From positions 12,208,648 to 12,272,647 of the forward strand of contig NC_033627.1 in assembly GCF_001540865.1 (NCBI RefSeq): a stretch of DNA of 64,000 bases, written 5' to 3'. The translations under genes and the position numbers were made by a program. The notes below the pieces were generated by a model, which was not told the origin of the DNA, did no database searches, and saw only the letters and a program-made list of their open reading frames with translations. The stretch comes from Ananas comosus (lineage: Eukaryota > Streptophyta > Magnoliopsida > Poales > Bromeliaceae). Shown here piece by piece: positions 22,626 through 33,735 of this stretch (position 1 is its first letter; each line of letters starts with the position of its first letter).

Positions 22626-23884
22626 AATATGAAGAAATTTTATTTTACTTGTTTTTCGTAAACGCATTAATTGAAAAGTGAACGGGTAGAAAGATAAAAT
22701 ATCGGACAGAGATGAGGGTGAAAAGACGAAGCATCAAAAAGTAAGAAGGGGAGAAAGCAATAGTGAAAAAAGGAACTGCAAATTCTATGAAAAAAGATAT
22801 AAAATATAAAAAAAAAGTTCCTCTGTACCCTTATAAAATCATTAATTTCATAAATATCTATCTAAAAATTAGAATATCATATATACCCCGCCAAATTTGA
22901 AATACTTTCAAAAATAACCCTACAATCAAATTTCTATCTAAATTAAAATTAATTAGTATTTAAATTCCAAATTTACCACTATTATGTATTCAATAGTCAA
23001 TTATTTTATTTCATAAATATTCTCTATTATATTTAAAAATTAAGTAAGTAAAATTCAATTGATTTTAATTTAAAAAAATTATTGATTTTAATTAAAAATA
23101 AATATTTCTATTTGGTATAAATTGTAGTTCAATTAGCAATGAAGCAAAATAAAATAAAATTTAACTATATTTTATACCAAGTAGATATATTTATTGTTAA
23201 TTAAAATGAATTTTTTTTCAAACTAAAATCAATTGAATTTTACTAAATTTTTAGTCTGGAAGAGTTTATTAATTTTGAAATATTAGAGAGGTAAAGTTGG
23301 AATTTAAATATTAATTAACTTTAATTTTGATGGAAATTTGATTGTAAGGTTATTTTTAAAAATTTTTCAAATTTGACGGGATATACATGATATTTTAAAT
23401 TTTAGATAAATATTTATAAAATTGTCCCTCCAATATAGTAGATTGGTCGGGCACATGAAGAACGTTACAATGCTTTTTTTTGGGAAGTCAAAAAACAGGA
23501 CAAGAAGTGGGTGGGTTTCTTGGCCGGAATTTTAGGGGAAAGTGAGCAAGAGAATATAGAAAAAAACATATATATAAAAATAATATATTACACACATGTA
23601 TATTTGAATCATTTTATCCCGTTGAATTTATAAGCGTGACACATCGGTTATTAAAATAATAATCTTTGAGACTATTTTGATCACTTGTAAATAATATTAA
23701 AAAATTATGAGATTTGGTTTGTAAATAGTTCTAACACAGTAAATTATGTCAAACGAAATCGATCGTCAAATCGAATATTTTATTATTGAAAACAAATTAC
23801 AAATACGGAGGCCTGCATAGCTTTAAAAGCACGAGACATATTCATACATTAATACATTAACTCTTATCTTTGAGGGTCAAAGTA
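22626..23884. other. Spacer between the two tandem units
   Basis: AT-rich with no gene. It contains a quasi-palindromic stretch around 22960-23330 ('ttaattttaattaaaa' with its inverse), probably an old inverted-repeat element. The end (23600-23830) resembles one arm of the foldback element at 24508-25038. Confidence 0.5.
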
Positions 23885-24507
23885 CCTCGCACCTCATAAT
23901 TTGAGGAGCAATATAATTTAGCCTTCATAAATTGATTTAGTTTAATTCATAAATAATTTTAATGAATTCCATCATTTGGATTAATTTTAATTAGTTTAAT
24001 TAATTTTAAATAAATAAATTTTAGTTACCTATAAAAAAATTAAAGCTAGAAGACTTGCTAATGAACTAACAAAAAATAATAGGAATAATTTTAAGAATGA
24101 CCATTCGTGTGGTTCTAATTTTATCAATACCCCTTTGAAGTTTAAGCATAACCAATATTCTTATAAACATTAGGAATATTCTAATATTCCTAATATAATA
24201 TGTGTAAATTAATGAGTAGTTATAAAATTTCCTTTTTATCCCCCAATAAATTAAAAACTTAGCAAACTTATCAATAAAGTAAGCAATTTTTTAAATTTTA
24301 ATGAGTTTTTTTAAGGCTAAGCATACTTAATTAAAAAGTTACACCATAATCTCTAATATATATAGCTTTTGTAAAACAACGTATATTTATAAATTGAAAA
24401 TTTTGATGGGATATATTATATATGAAATTTAGGAAGTTGAGAGGGTACATTGAAATTGCTTCCAAAAATAGATAAATTTGCAAAAATAAAAATAAGAAAT
24501 GAGTTAG

Positions 24508-25038
24508 GCTCCTATGCTTTGAAAAGTACGGAGGCCTCCGTACTTGTAAGTTGTTTTCGATGATGGAGTATCCGATTCGGCGATTAGTTTCGTTAGACAT
24601 AATTTATGTTATTGGAACTATTTAAAAACCAAATTTCATAATTTTTTGACTTCATTTGTCTGGTAAACGAACGGGTAGACTCAAAATGAACGGCTGAAAA
24701 TAAAAATTTAAAAAAAAATAGTGATAAAATATTCAAATTTCAAATCGGAAGTATTATTCTTACTCTTAATGTTATGTAGAAATTTCTATTAAGATTTCAT
24801 GTAATTTGAATTCTTCTACACCGTTAAACTTTAAAACATGCCACATCGGCCATTAAAATAGTTATTTTTGAGACTCTTTAATCACTTGGTAAATAATGTA
24901 AAAAAATTATGAAATTTAGTTTCTAAATAATTCTAATAATGTAGATCATGCCTAATGAAACCGATCGTCGAATCAGATGCTTTATCATAAAAAATAATAT
25001 ACAAACACAAAAATCTCCATATTTTTGAAAGTATATTT
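24508..25038. mobile_element. Foldback element, absent from unit 1
   Basis: The arms, e.g. 'ttttcgatgatggagtatccgattcggcgat' on the left and its inverse 'atcgtcgaatcagatgctttatcat' on the right, pair over ~150 bases. Unit 1 has continuous sequence here (about 12205-12222). The target duplication could not be fixed. Same family as 3823-4373 and 36573-37095. Confidence 0.7.
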
Positions 25039-25870
25039 AGTTTTATATATTTGAACAGAAGCTTCTAAATCTTTTTATTTTTTTCTTGTGTCTTTTTAGC
25101 AGTTAATGTTTCTACACGGCATCTCCACCTGTCGTTTTCTCCATCACCCTTCCCCTTCATTAGTTTTATATTTAACCCCATTTCAATTATTATTAGTTTA
25201 TATTAAAATTTATGTTATTATTATTCTATATTTACATCTAAAATTTTAAAGTGTACAGATATAGCGCACAGGATTTTCGATTGTGACTCAGTCCAAGCAA
25301 TCTTTCGTTATTTCAAAAATGACTCGAACCAACTCAATCTTTCATTATTGCAAACGTGACCCCACTCAATCTAATCTTTTACCACATGAGAGAATATTGA
25401 TTTTTTTAAGTCAATAAATTCGCCTTCACCTTTCGTACTATCAAACTGAAAAGATCGATTGTAGTACAAATTGTATTACAAATTGTAATCGAGAGATCGA
25501 GAGTACGTCGAAACAAACAAAAATTAGCTAAGGATTTAAGAAAAAACGCACCTCCGGTACACCACTTAATAGGTATGAAATGATTAGTGTCACAATCAAG
25601 GTAATCAAATCATATTCAATAATCCACCATTAATGAAATTGAAAAAGTTTACTATTTATATTCAGCAATTTGATTGGTTAGAAATATCAATACGACCGCA
25701 ACCCTCTAGCCATAGATAATTTTTATTTAATAGTCATAAATTTAATAACCTCTAATAAAAATCATAAAAACAAGCAATACTCATACTTTTCTTTTCTTTT
25801 CTTTTCTTTTCTTTTTTTTTGTCGCATTTTTATTGACTCCAAAGTCCACTGCCCATGCCCACCGTGGTTC

Positions 25871-25884
25871 TATTATATATAATA
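25871..25884 (+). promoter_or_regulatory. Putative TATA box of the second acyl-activating enzyme gene
   Basis: TATTATATATAATA lies ~87 bases before the ATG at 25971, in sequence conserved with the first gene's promoter. Confidence 0.5.
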
Positions 25885-25970
25885 TACAACATCACAATAC
25901 ACGAACCCCCTTATCATCTTCATCATCATCATCATCTCCTCCGCCTCTTCCAACAGAGAGAGAGATCGCC

Positions 25971-28072
25971 ATGGATGAGCTCGGGGCGAACGCGGCGAAT
26001 AGCGCGCCGTTGACGCCGCTAGGGTTTCTGGAGCGCGCGGCGTTGGTGCACGGGGATCGGGCGTCGGTGGTGTACCGCGACACGGTCTACACCTGGGACC
26101 AGACCCTGCGCCGCTGCCTCCGCCTCGCCTCCGCCCTCGTCTCCCTCGGCATCTCCCCCGGCGACGTCGTACGTACTTACTTACTCTCCCCTATTCGTTT
26201 CGCTTCTCCTTAATTTGTTGATTCGATGGTTCCCTCGATTGCGAACACGCCCCCCTCCCCCACCCAAAATCCCATCTTTGTCTATATTTCCACGTTCCCC
26301 CAAACCACACCTTTTCCCCTTGTTCCTCCACTTTCAAGATCTCAAACTTTTCCCGCCCCAATTTCATCCCCAGAATCGCAAAATCCCATCTTTTTTGTCG
26401 TTCCCCCGACCCCGATCTCTCAATATCTTGTTTTTTTTTTTGTTTTGGTTTGCTACAGGTCTGTCTTTTCCCAACAAAAATCTCACCTTTCTCCCAATTC
26501 CACCCCCAATTCCGTCTCTTCTCTCCCCTGCTCTCCGCATCTGTTTAATCTAATCTAATCTAATCCAAAATACTTGAATTGAGTTAGAATTGAATCGAAT
26601 TGAATTGAATTGATGATGATGGACAGGTGTCTGTGTTGGCGCCGAACATACCGGCGATGTACGAGATGCACTTCGGCGTGCCGATGAGCGGCGCCGTGCT
26701 GAACACCATCAACACCCGCCTCGACCCCCGCACCGTCTCCGTCCTCCTCCGCCACTCCTCCTCCAAGCTCGTCTTCGTCGACCCCCTCTCCCTCCCCATC
26801 CTCCTCTCCGCGCTCCCCCTCCTCCCCGCCTCCCACCCCCCTCCCCTCGTCGTCCCCATCGACGACCCCTACGAGCAGGAACAAGCCCCTCCGCTGCACT
26901 CCTTCCCCACCACCTACGAGAGGCTCCTCGAGGAGAAGGGCGACCCGGGGTTCCAGTGGGTGCGGCCGCGGAGCGAGTGGGACCCCATGGTGCTCAACTA
27001 CACCTCGGGGACGACCTCGGCGCCCAAGGGCGTGGTGCACTGCCACCGCGGCCTGTTCCTGATCACGGTCGACTCGCTCGTGGACTGGTCTGTGCCGCCG
27101 CACCCGGTGTTCCTCTGGACGCTGCCCATGTTCCACGCCAACGGCTGGTCCTTCCCCTGGGGCGTCGCCGCCGTCGCCGGCACCAACGTCTGCCTCCGCC
27201 ACCGCTGCACCCACATGTGCGGCGCCCCCGTCGTCCTCAACATGCTCGCCAACTCCCCCCCCTCCCCCGACTCCGACTCCCCCGACTCCGCCCCCGTCAA
27301 CGTCCTCACCGCCGGCGCGCCCCCGCCGGCCGCCGTGCTCCACCGCGCGGAGAAGCTCGGGTTCCGCGTCAGCCACGGGTACGGCCTCACGGAGACGGCG
27401 GGGCTGGCGGTGTCGTGCGCGTGGAAGGGGGAGTGGGACCGGCTCCCCGCGCTGGAGCGCGCGCGGCTGAAGGCGCGGCAGGGCGTGCGCACGCCCTGCA
27501 TGGCGGCCGTCGACGTGGTGGACGCCGCCACCGGCCGCCCCGTCCCGCGCGACGGCGCCGCCGTGGGCGAGATCGTCCTCCGCGGCGGCTGCATCATGCT
27601 CGGCTACCTGAAAGACGCGGCGGCGACGGCCCAGGCGATCCGCGGCGACGGGTGGTTCTACACGGGCGACGTCGGCGTGATGCACCCGGACGGGTACCTG
27701 GAGATCAAGGACCGGTCCAAGGACGTGATCATCAGCGGCGGGGAGAACATCAGCAGCGTCGAGGTGGAGTCGATCCTCTACGGGCACCCGGCGGTGGACG
27801 AGGCGGCGGTGGTCGCTCGCCCCGATGAGTTCTGGGGGGAGACCCCCTGCGCCTTCGTCAGCCTCAAGAAGCAGCAGGAGAAGAAGCAAGAACAGCCGAC
27901 AGCAGAGGAGGTGATCGCGTGGTGCAGGGAGCGGATGCCGCACTACATGGTGCCGAAGACGGTGATCTTCGAGGACGAGCTCCCGAAGACGTCCACGGGC
28001 AAGATTCAGAAGTACGTGCTCCGCAGCAAGGCCAAGCAGATGGGCCCCAGGACCACCAGCAGCCGTATGTGA
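25971..28072 (+). CDS. Peroxisomal acyl-activating enzyme, copy 2, with a 13-residue deletion
   Basis: Exons 25971-26168 and 26627-28072 with a 458-bp intron encode 547 residues. They are nearly identical to the upstream copy, with the same P-loop, GYGLTE, YTGD and catalytic lysine (here 525). It ends SRM, also an accepted plant peroxisomal tripeptide. Relative to copy 1 it lacks the 13 residues between NVCLR and HRCTHMCGAP (39 bases, in frame, at 27198/27199). This removes what should be a helix of the N-terminal adenylation domain near the acyl pocket. The Ser/Pro/Asp-rich loop just after it also differs in length. The gene may be active with altered specificity, or be a young non-functional duplicate; the frame is otherwise intact. 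An in-frame ATG further upstream (25833) precedes the putative TATA box and is unlikely to be used. Confidence 0.9.

Positions 28073-28074
<2 letters not shown>

Positions 28075-28119
<45 letters not shown>
28075..28119 (+). repeat. (AT)n microsatellite right after the stop codon
   Basis: About 22 AT units begin 3 bases after TGA of the second acyl-activating enzyme gene. The first gene has only ~9 units nearby. It probably lies in the 3' untranslated region. Confidence 0.8.
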
Positions 28120-28124
<5 letters not shown>

Positions 28125-28863
28125 GAGTGGCTTTACTTGCACAAAATAATAAGAACCAAAAAAAGAAAAGAAAAGAAAAAAAAAGAGAGAATACAAATAA
28201 ATTTTACTGTCTTTTTATAATTATTAATTATGCGACTCGCTGGATGTATTTTTATTTTGAAATTACTGGTCATGTTTGTTTTCTTGTAATGTATACTTTC
28301 CCATCAATTTAGTAGAATCGAGTGTATTTGTAAGTATAATTTTACTCATTATTATTATTACTATTTTTATATGTAAAGACAACTGGTGTGTTGACAAATA
28401 TAATAAATTAGTCTATCATAAAAAATACGCTTAAAAACTTTTTATCAAAGATTTGCTTCACGCTCATTCAGGTCAAGTCTTCGCCAGTAAATAAGTGGTT
28501 GTTAGTGTTTTTCTATTTTTGATATTTTTTTAAACGAAAAATAAGGGAGCACAACTTCTAATATAACAATAGAGAGAGTTTTGATTGGTATAAATAGAAC
28601 TTATAAGCAACACACTTGTTAATGTATCAGCAGCACATGTACATATGAACAATATCTTAAAATCTCAAAATATATTCCTTTTTTCTTTTTGGGTTTAATG
28701 CCCAATATTTTAGCTTTTGTAATTAGGTGCTGGGAGGGGAGTGAGTGACAGTTATGTTGACCAAGTGGTGCATTCTTATTTCTTAGTCTATGATATAATA
28801 TTATTTATTTATTTATTTATTATTTATAGAGGATAACAATAACAATGTTATGATATGGCCTAA

Positions 28864-29411
28864 GGTATCGTTTGGTTCGGGGATAAGCAAAAAGTAGGTA
28901 TTCTAGGTATTCCAGGGATAGGTATAAATTGAGGTATAAGCGAGGATTAGATCAATTTTGTGTTTGGATGAAAATTGAGTTATTGCTGGGAATAAGAAAA
29001 ATAGCGTTTGGTTAGGTAAGATGGGATAAGAATTAAAGTTGGTAGTTAAAAATAAAAAATAACGATATTATCTTTTTCTTTATATTAGAATTTAAACTTT
29101 TATATTTTATATTTATATTTTAAAAGTTAAAATATAAACTTTTAATTTAAAAATTAAAATTAAAATTTTAAATTTTAAAATCTCAAATTTATAATTTTAA
29201 AAAATTAATTTTTTAAAGTTTGAACATTAAATTTAAGATGAAATTTTAATTTAAAAAATAACATATCAAATTCTAAATATAAAAAAAATTAAAATATCAA
29301 AATTTTAAATTTTAAATTAAACAATTTAAAATTTAAATTTTTAATTTTGTAATTTTAAAATTATAAATTTTAATTTTTGAATTTATAATTTAAATTTTAT
29401 AATAAATTAAA

Positions 29412-29445
<34 letters not shown>

Positions 29446-29822
29446 ATGGGTGGAACAAGCAGGGTGATCCTAAAAATACTTTCTTTTAAATTCAAAAATT
29501 AAAATTTTTAATTTTAAAATTTAAAATTTAAGATCAAATTTAAATTTTAAAATATAAATATCAAATTTATATTAAAAAATATAAAATTTAAATTTAAAAT
29601 TTAAAATTTAAAATTTAAAATTTAAAACTATAAACTTGAATTTTGAAATTACCAATTATAAATTTTTAAAACTAAAATTAAAATTAAAATTTTTAATTTT
29701 TAATTTTTTTAAAAAAATAGGGGTGGGAACAACTTGTTCCCACCCCTATTCCACCTAGTGTTTGGGGAACAAGGGGGGGATAACCCCTTATCCCCACCCT
29801 TGTTCCCCAACCAAACATGGCC
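28864..29822. mobile_element. PIF/Harbinger-like non-autonomous element, TAA duplication
   Basis: Left end GGTATCGTTTGGTTCGGGGA, right end (inverted) GGCCATGTTTGGTTGGGGAA. It is flanked by TAA at 28861-28863 and 29823-29825. Unit 1 lacks the insertion (about 17998-18006). The core is an AT-only 'aaattttaaattt' string interrupted by (CT)n at 29417-29442. No transposase frame. Confidence 0.8.
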
Positions 29823-29840
29823 TAAGTGAATAGAAATATT

Positions 29841-29992
29841 TTATTTTTTTTGAGAGAAAGATAGTATGCTATCTGCTTCGTTTATTTTATTTAGAAATAA
29901 ATTTAACTGAAAATGTGAATCAACAAGAATTCAAACTTGGGTCTCGGGCACCAACCGCTAAAACCTTTTGCCACTTGCGCTAGGGACGATCG
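29841..29992 (-). mobile_element. tRNA-derived SINE, first of a tandem pair
   Basis: Reads, inverted, from CGATCGTCCCTAGCGCAAGT through a 'caagtttgaattc' B-box region to 'tatctttctctcaaaaaaaat'. It is flanked by 15-bp direct repeats GTGAATAGAAATATT (29826-29840 and 29993-30007). The single-copy target survives in unit 1 near 18006-18020. Confidence 0.88.
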
Positions 29993-30007
29993 GTGAATAG
30001 AAATATT

Positions 30008-30163
30008 GATTTTTTTTTTTTTTGAGAGATAGGTAGCACGCTACCCGCTTCGTTTATTTCATTAGAAATAAACTTAGCTGGAAATGTGAATGAATAAGGA
30101 TTCGAACTTGGATCTCGGGCACCAATCGCCAAATCCTTTTGCCACTTGCGCTAGGGACGATCG
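30008..30163 (-). mobile_element. tRNA-derived SINE, second of a tandem pair
   Basis: Same family and orientation as the one just before it. It is bounded by GTGAATAGAAATATT (29993-30007) and ATGAATAGAAATATT (30164-30178), so the pair shares a middle target copy. The first box, read on the minus strand, is 'tagcgcaagtggcaaaagg'. Confidence 0.88.
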
Positions 30164-31023
30164 ATGAATAGAAATATTGATATGGCCGGAACTACATGTG
30201 GACACGCATTTTTATACATAACAGAAGTATACATTTTCAAATCAAGGTCAAGTTTGGTACTATGGTGATTAAAATCACTTTTCATATTTTGAAAATTTTA
30301 AAAATTTTAAAAATATTTTTAATAGAGTTTCTGTTTTTTTCTTCAATAATATACAATTACTGTGGTTAAAAGTATTGTGGTGCTTTCCAATTTTTTTCTT
30401 TCTTTTATGGGGGCAAAATATTAGAATAACTGCATTATTGGTTCCCAACATTTTACTTTTTTTTTTTTAATTTTATTTTGGCCTCCAAACTTTCATCTAT
30501 CATGTTAAAGGGTCTAGCTGTTCTCAATATTATTCTTTACATTTACAACCTTCTCGACCACGCACATGATATCTACTGTCTCTTTTAGAGTATTTAGTGT
30601 TCTTAATATTAAGTCTGACATGTCACTGATTCTTCATAAACAAATTTAAAAAAACATCGTTAGAATTAATTCATAAACCTGATCTATACAGGTAGAAGTG
30701 TTTTATTGGAGTTGATGCATTCTACTCTATCAAAGTAAGAAAAAAATTAAATAATTGAGATCCCACCAAAATGAAATGTAAAGCTTAGAAATCTAGTAGC
30801 CAAAAGGCCCAAAACTAAAAGATCAAGCAGGGACCAAAGTTCAAAAAAAAATAATAATAAAGAAGATAAAGATTAGCGACAAATAGTGTAATTAACCTTT
30901 TAATCTATGTTTGGTCTTTGACTATTATGTCACGCTACCATGTTTTTCAAAAAAAAAGAAAAAAAGAAAAAGAAAAACTCTATGCTACTGAGCTACATAG
31001 GTGGGTGGTTATTAAAATGCTAC

Positions 31024-31675
31024 GAGGATGCGTTTGGAAAGATTACTAGGAATAAAAGATATCCGAGAATTTTATTACTATTCATTCTATTACTAAGAAT
31101 ATGGAATTCCTATGTTTGGTTCGCACGGTAATATTAATTAGCCATGTTATTTAATATTACAAAAAATATACAATTAATTAATTAATTTATTTATTTAATT
31201 TTAGATAATGTTACTAAAAGTTTCAACATTTTTTTAGAAAAAAGGGAGAGAGAGTATAATTAAAAAAATAGAAAGAAAAATATAGTCGAAATTAGAGGAA
31301 GTAAGAGAGTTGAAATTTTAGAAAGAGAGAGAGAAAGCTTAGTTTAGAGAGAGAAAAAAAGTTGAATTTTAGAGAGAAAAATAAGTTTAGAGAGAGATAT
31401 AAGGTTAGAGTGTAACGAAAAATAATATCAATTAGCCGGCGGGTAGGAAGAAAGAAAGAGATTAGACATATTATGATTATCCCAATCTATTAATATAAAG
31501 ATACCCACCCTCCCTCAAGGGAATGAGATTAGTACTTTAGGGTGAATCTTATTCCCAAGTGAATCCAATATTACCAACTAGATTACTTAGTGCGTTTAGC
31601 CAAACACCGTCATATTTTTTTATTCCCATTAGATTACTAGAAATCTTTAAAAGATAGCGCGAACCAAACGCGCCC
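31024..31675. mobile_element. Tourist/Harbinger-like element, absent from unit 1
   Basis: The left end contains GGATGCGTTTGG; the right end, inverted, reads GGGCGCGTTTGG. TAC (31021-31023) and TAA (31676-31678) may be a diverged 3-bp duplication. Unit 1 is continuous here (about 19494-19502). The core is rich in 'agagagag' runs. No transposase. Confidence 0.7.
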
Positions 31676-31959
31676 TAAAGGTCACATTTTTCATCAAGAT
31701 TAGGAGATTATTAGGTGCAATAGTGTAAAGCATAGGGTCAAGTAACATGGAACGGGGATTCAAAAATAATAACCTAGGATTTTGTTTCTTTTAAATTTTT
31801 TTTTTTTTTTAAGGAAATAGATGAAATGTTGCCTTTATGTTTCAATTAAATGAAGTTATTCACGCATTGCGACAGATTAAAACTATAAAAGACAGAATAT
31901 TGATAAAATAAAAATTTTAAAATTTTTTAACTTCTCATGAGATATCAATAAATACAAGA

Positions 31960-32135
31960 AAAAACTTCAAATACTATTCCTGTGGTTTCGTACTTTTTTT
32001 TATTTTAGTACCCTATGATTTATAGTGTATTAATTTAGTACCTGTGGTTTTATTTTTCGCATTTTATCAATCCCTCCATTAATTATTTTCGTTAAGTCAG
32101 TGACAAAGTTAAAACTAAAAGATATTAAAGTAAAT
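31960..32135. repeat. 'GTGGTTT' element, shared with unit 1, truncated
   Basis: Corresponds to 22318-22500 in unit 1. The right half is lost, and the element passes into a 71-bp direct repeat. Confidence 0.6.
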
Positions 32136-32139
32136 ATCT

Positions 32140-32280
32140 TAGTGGTTGTGCCACACTTTGGAAGAGCCCGATTGGGGTCCTGCATTCCTGTTTTAATTAC
32201 ACAATAATTTTAGTGGTTGTGCCACATTTTAGAAGAGCCCGATTGGGGTCCTGCACTCCTGTTTTAATTGCACAGTACAC
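32140..32280. repeat. 71-bp direct repeat, two units
   Basis: Units begin TAGTGGTTGTGCCACA at 32140 and 32211. Both carry 'gaagagcccgattggggtcctgca' with a few differences. Function unknown. Confidence 0.8.
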
Positions 32281-33153
32281 CAACTCTAAATTATGTGTCA
32301 AATATAAATTTATATTATATAATAAATTATTTAAATATTTTATATTATATTTTATTTTATACTACTGATTATTAAATATTTTATTATTATTTAATATACT
32401 GTATGATGTATGAAGCATTAGTATATATATACCAGGTGCAAGAAAAAATTTATTCTCTCTCTTGAAACTATGAGTGCATTAAATTAAGCATTCTTTGCAT
32501 CAAGTGCATATGTGCACCAGATGTATATGTGTATATATATCAGATACTTAAAACTCTTTAATAGAGATTGAAAAATCTAATTCATTCAATAGAACTTAAA
32601 TTATTAACTTTATAGGTCATATATGTTTAATTAAATTTTGATATCAAAAATATTTATCATCATCTATTANAGTGCATTAAATTAAGCATTCTTTGCATCA
32701 AGTGCATATGTGCACCAGATGTATATGTGTATATATATCAGATACTTAAAACTCTTTAATAGAGATTGAAAAATCTAATTCATTCAATAGAACTTAAATT
32801 ATTAACTTTATAGGTCATATATGTTTAATTAAATTTTGATATCAAAAATATTTATCATCATCTATTATAAGTTGTGATGTATAGAATGTTAATATAAATC
32901 ATGTGCATATAACTTTTTAGTTAGAAATGTTATTTATACAATAGTTTTCAAAACTAGTAAATTTGATTAATTTTTAAATAAAGTTATTAGAATAATATAA
33001 CTATTCAAAATTAAGAAAATATTAATAAAAAAATATTTTTTGTAATGTATATAACACTATTTGATAATATTTGTATTTAGTTATAATTTTTTAATCTTAT
33101 AAGTTTAATAATTATATATATTTTAGTATTTTACTTGATTGACATTCAATCAA
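32281..33153. other. AT-rich DNA with an assembly-type duplication
   Basis: 32473-32669 and 32671-32867 are identical over 197 bases and separated by a single N, most likely a contig overlap left unmerged. No gene in the stretch. It may be the body of the Helitron-like element ending at 33182. Confidence 0.6.
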
Positions 33154-33182
33154 CCCGCTACAAAGCGCGGGCCCTGCACTAG
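33154..33182 (+). mobile_element. Candidate Helitron 3' end
   Basis: A GC hairpin (stem CCCGC 33154-33158 with GCGGG 33167-33171) is followed after 7 bases by CTAG and then a T. That is the standard plant Helitron 3' signature in AT-rich DNA. I could not place the TC 5' end. Confidence 0.6.
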
Positions 33183-33735
33183 TATATAATGAATCCTCAG
33201 TCTTGTTAAACACGTGGCAGGGAAGGGGTGCGGGTGCGAGAGCGGAGGGGGCGGAGATGGGTGTGGGGCCAGGCAGGTGGGAGAGGGGGAGGATGTGGTG
33301 GCCTATTTTGTTTTTGGGAATATTTGAACATGCATGTGGCGTTTTAGTTCTCAAACTTTAATTAATTATAATTTTTGAAATTACTAATTAAACAAAATCG
33401 ATCGATGGTCAATTTTATCTTCGTTCGGAATAAAACTAAAATATAAAAAAAGATAAATTACGCTTTTGATTCTAAACTATAAAACACGTGACATTTTAGT
33501 CTTCAAATTTTCATGCTTTTTTTTTTGCTCAAACTATATATGTGACGCTTTAGTTCTCAAATTTTAATTAATGTAATTTCTAGCTCGAACTATAAGGCAT
33601 ATGATATTTTAATCCAAAACTTTTATTATTGCTATAAATATAATTTATTATTATGATAATTTTTTATTTTTTATTCTTCTTATAATTTTTTTTTATACTT
33701 TTAATGCAACTGTTTCTTCTTCAATTTTTTTATTA
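33183..33735. other. Intergenic DNA, no gene recognised
   Basis: A short GC-rich patch (33215-33305), then AT-rich sequence with three 'acattttagtcttcaaatttt' type phrases that resemble 9925-10000. The small minus-strand open frame at 33112-33354 has no recognisable features. Confidence 0.45.

Larger units (their letters stand above)
23885..32140. repeat. Tandem segmental duplication, unit 2 (contains second acyl-activating enzyme gene)
   Basis: Matches unit 1 (11170-22620) in order. Insertions private to this unit are at 24508-25038, 28864-29822, 29841-30163 (two SINEs) and 31024-31675. Confidence 0.85.

Noticed and set aside
26555..27943. 462-codon minus-strand open frame
   Set aside because: It lies antisense to exon 2 of the second acyl-activating enzyme gene. 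High GC at third positions removes stops on the other strand. The translation is Arg/Gly/His-rich with no family features.
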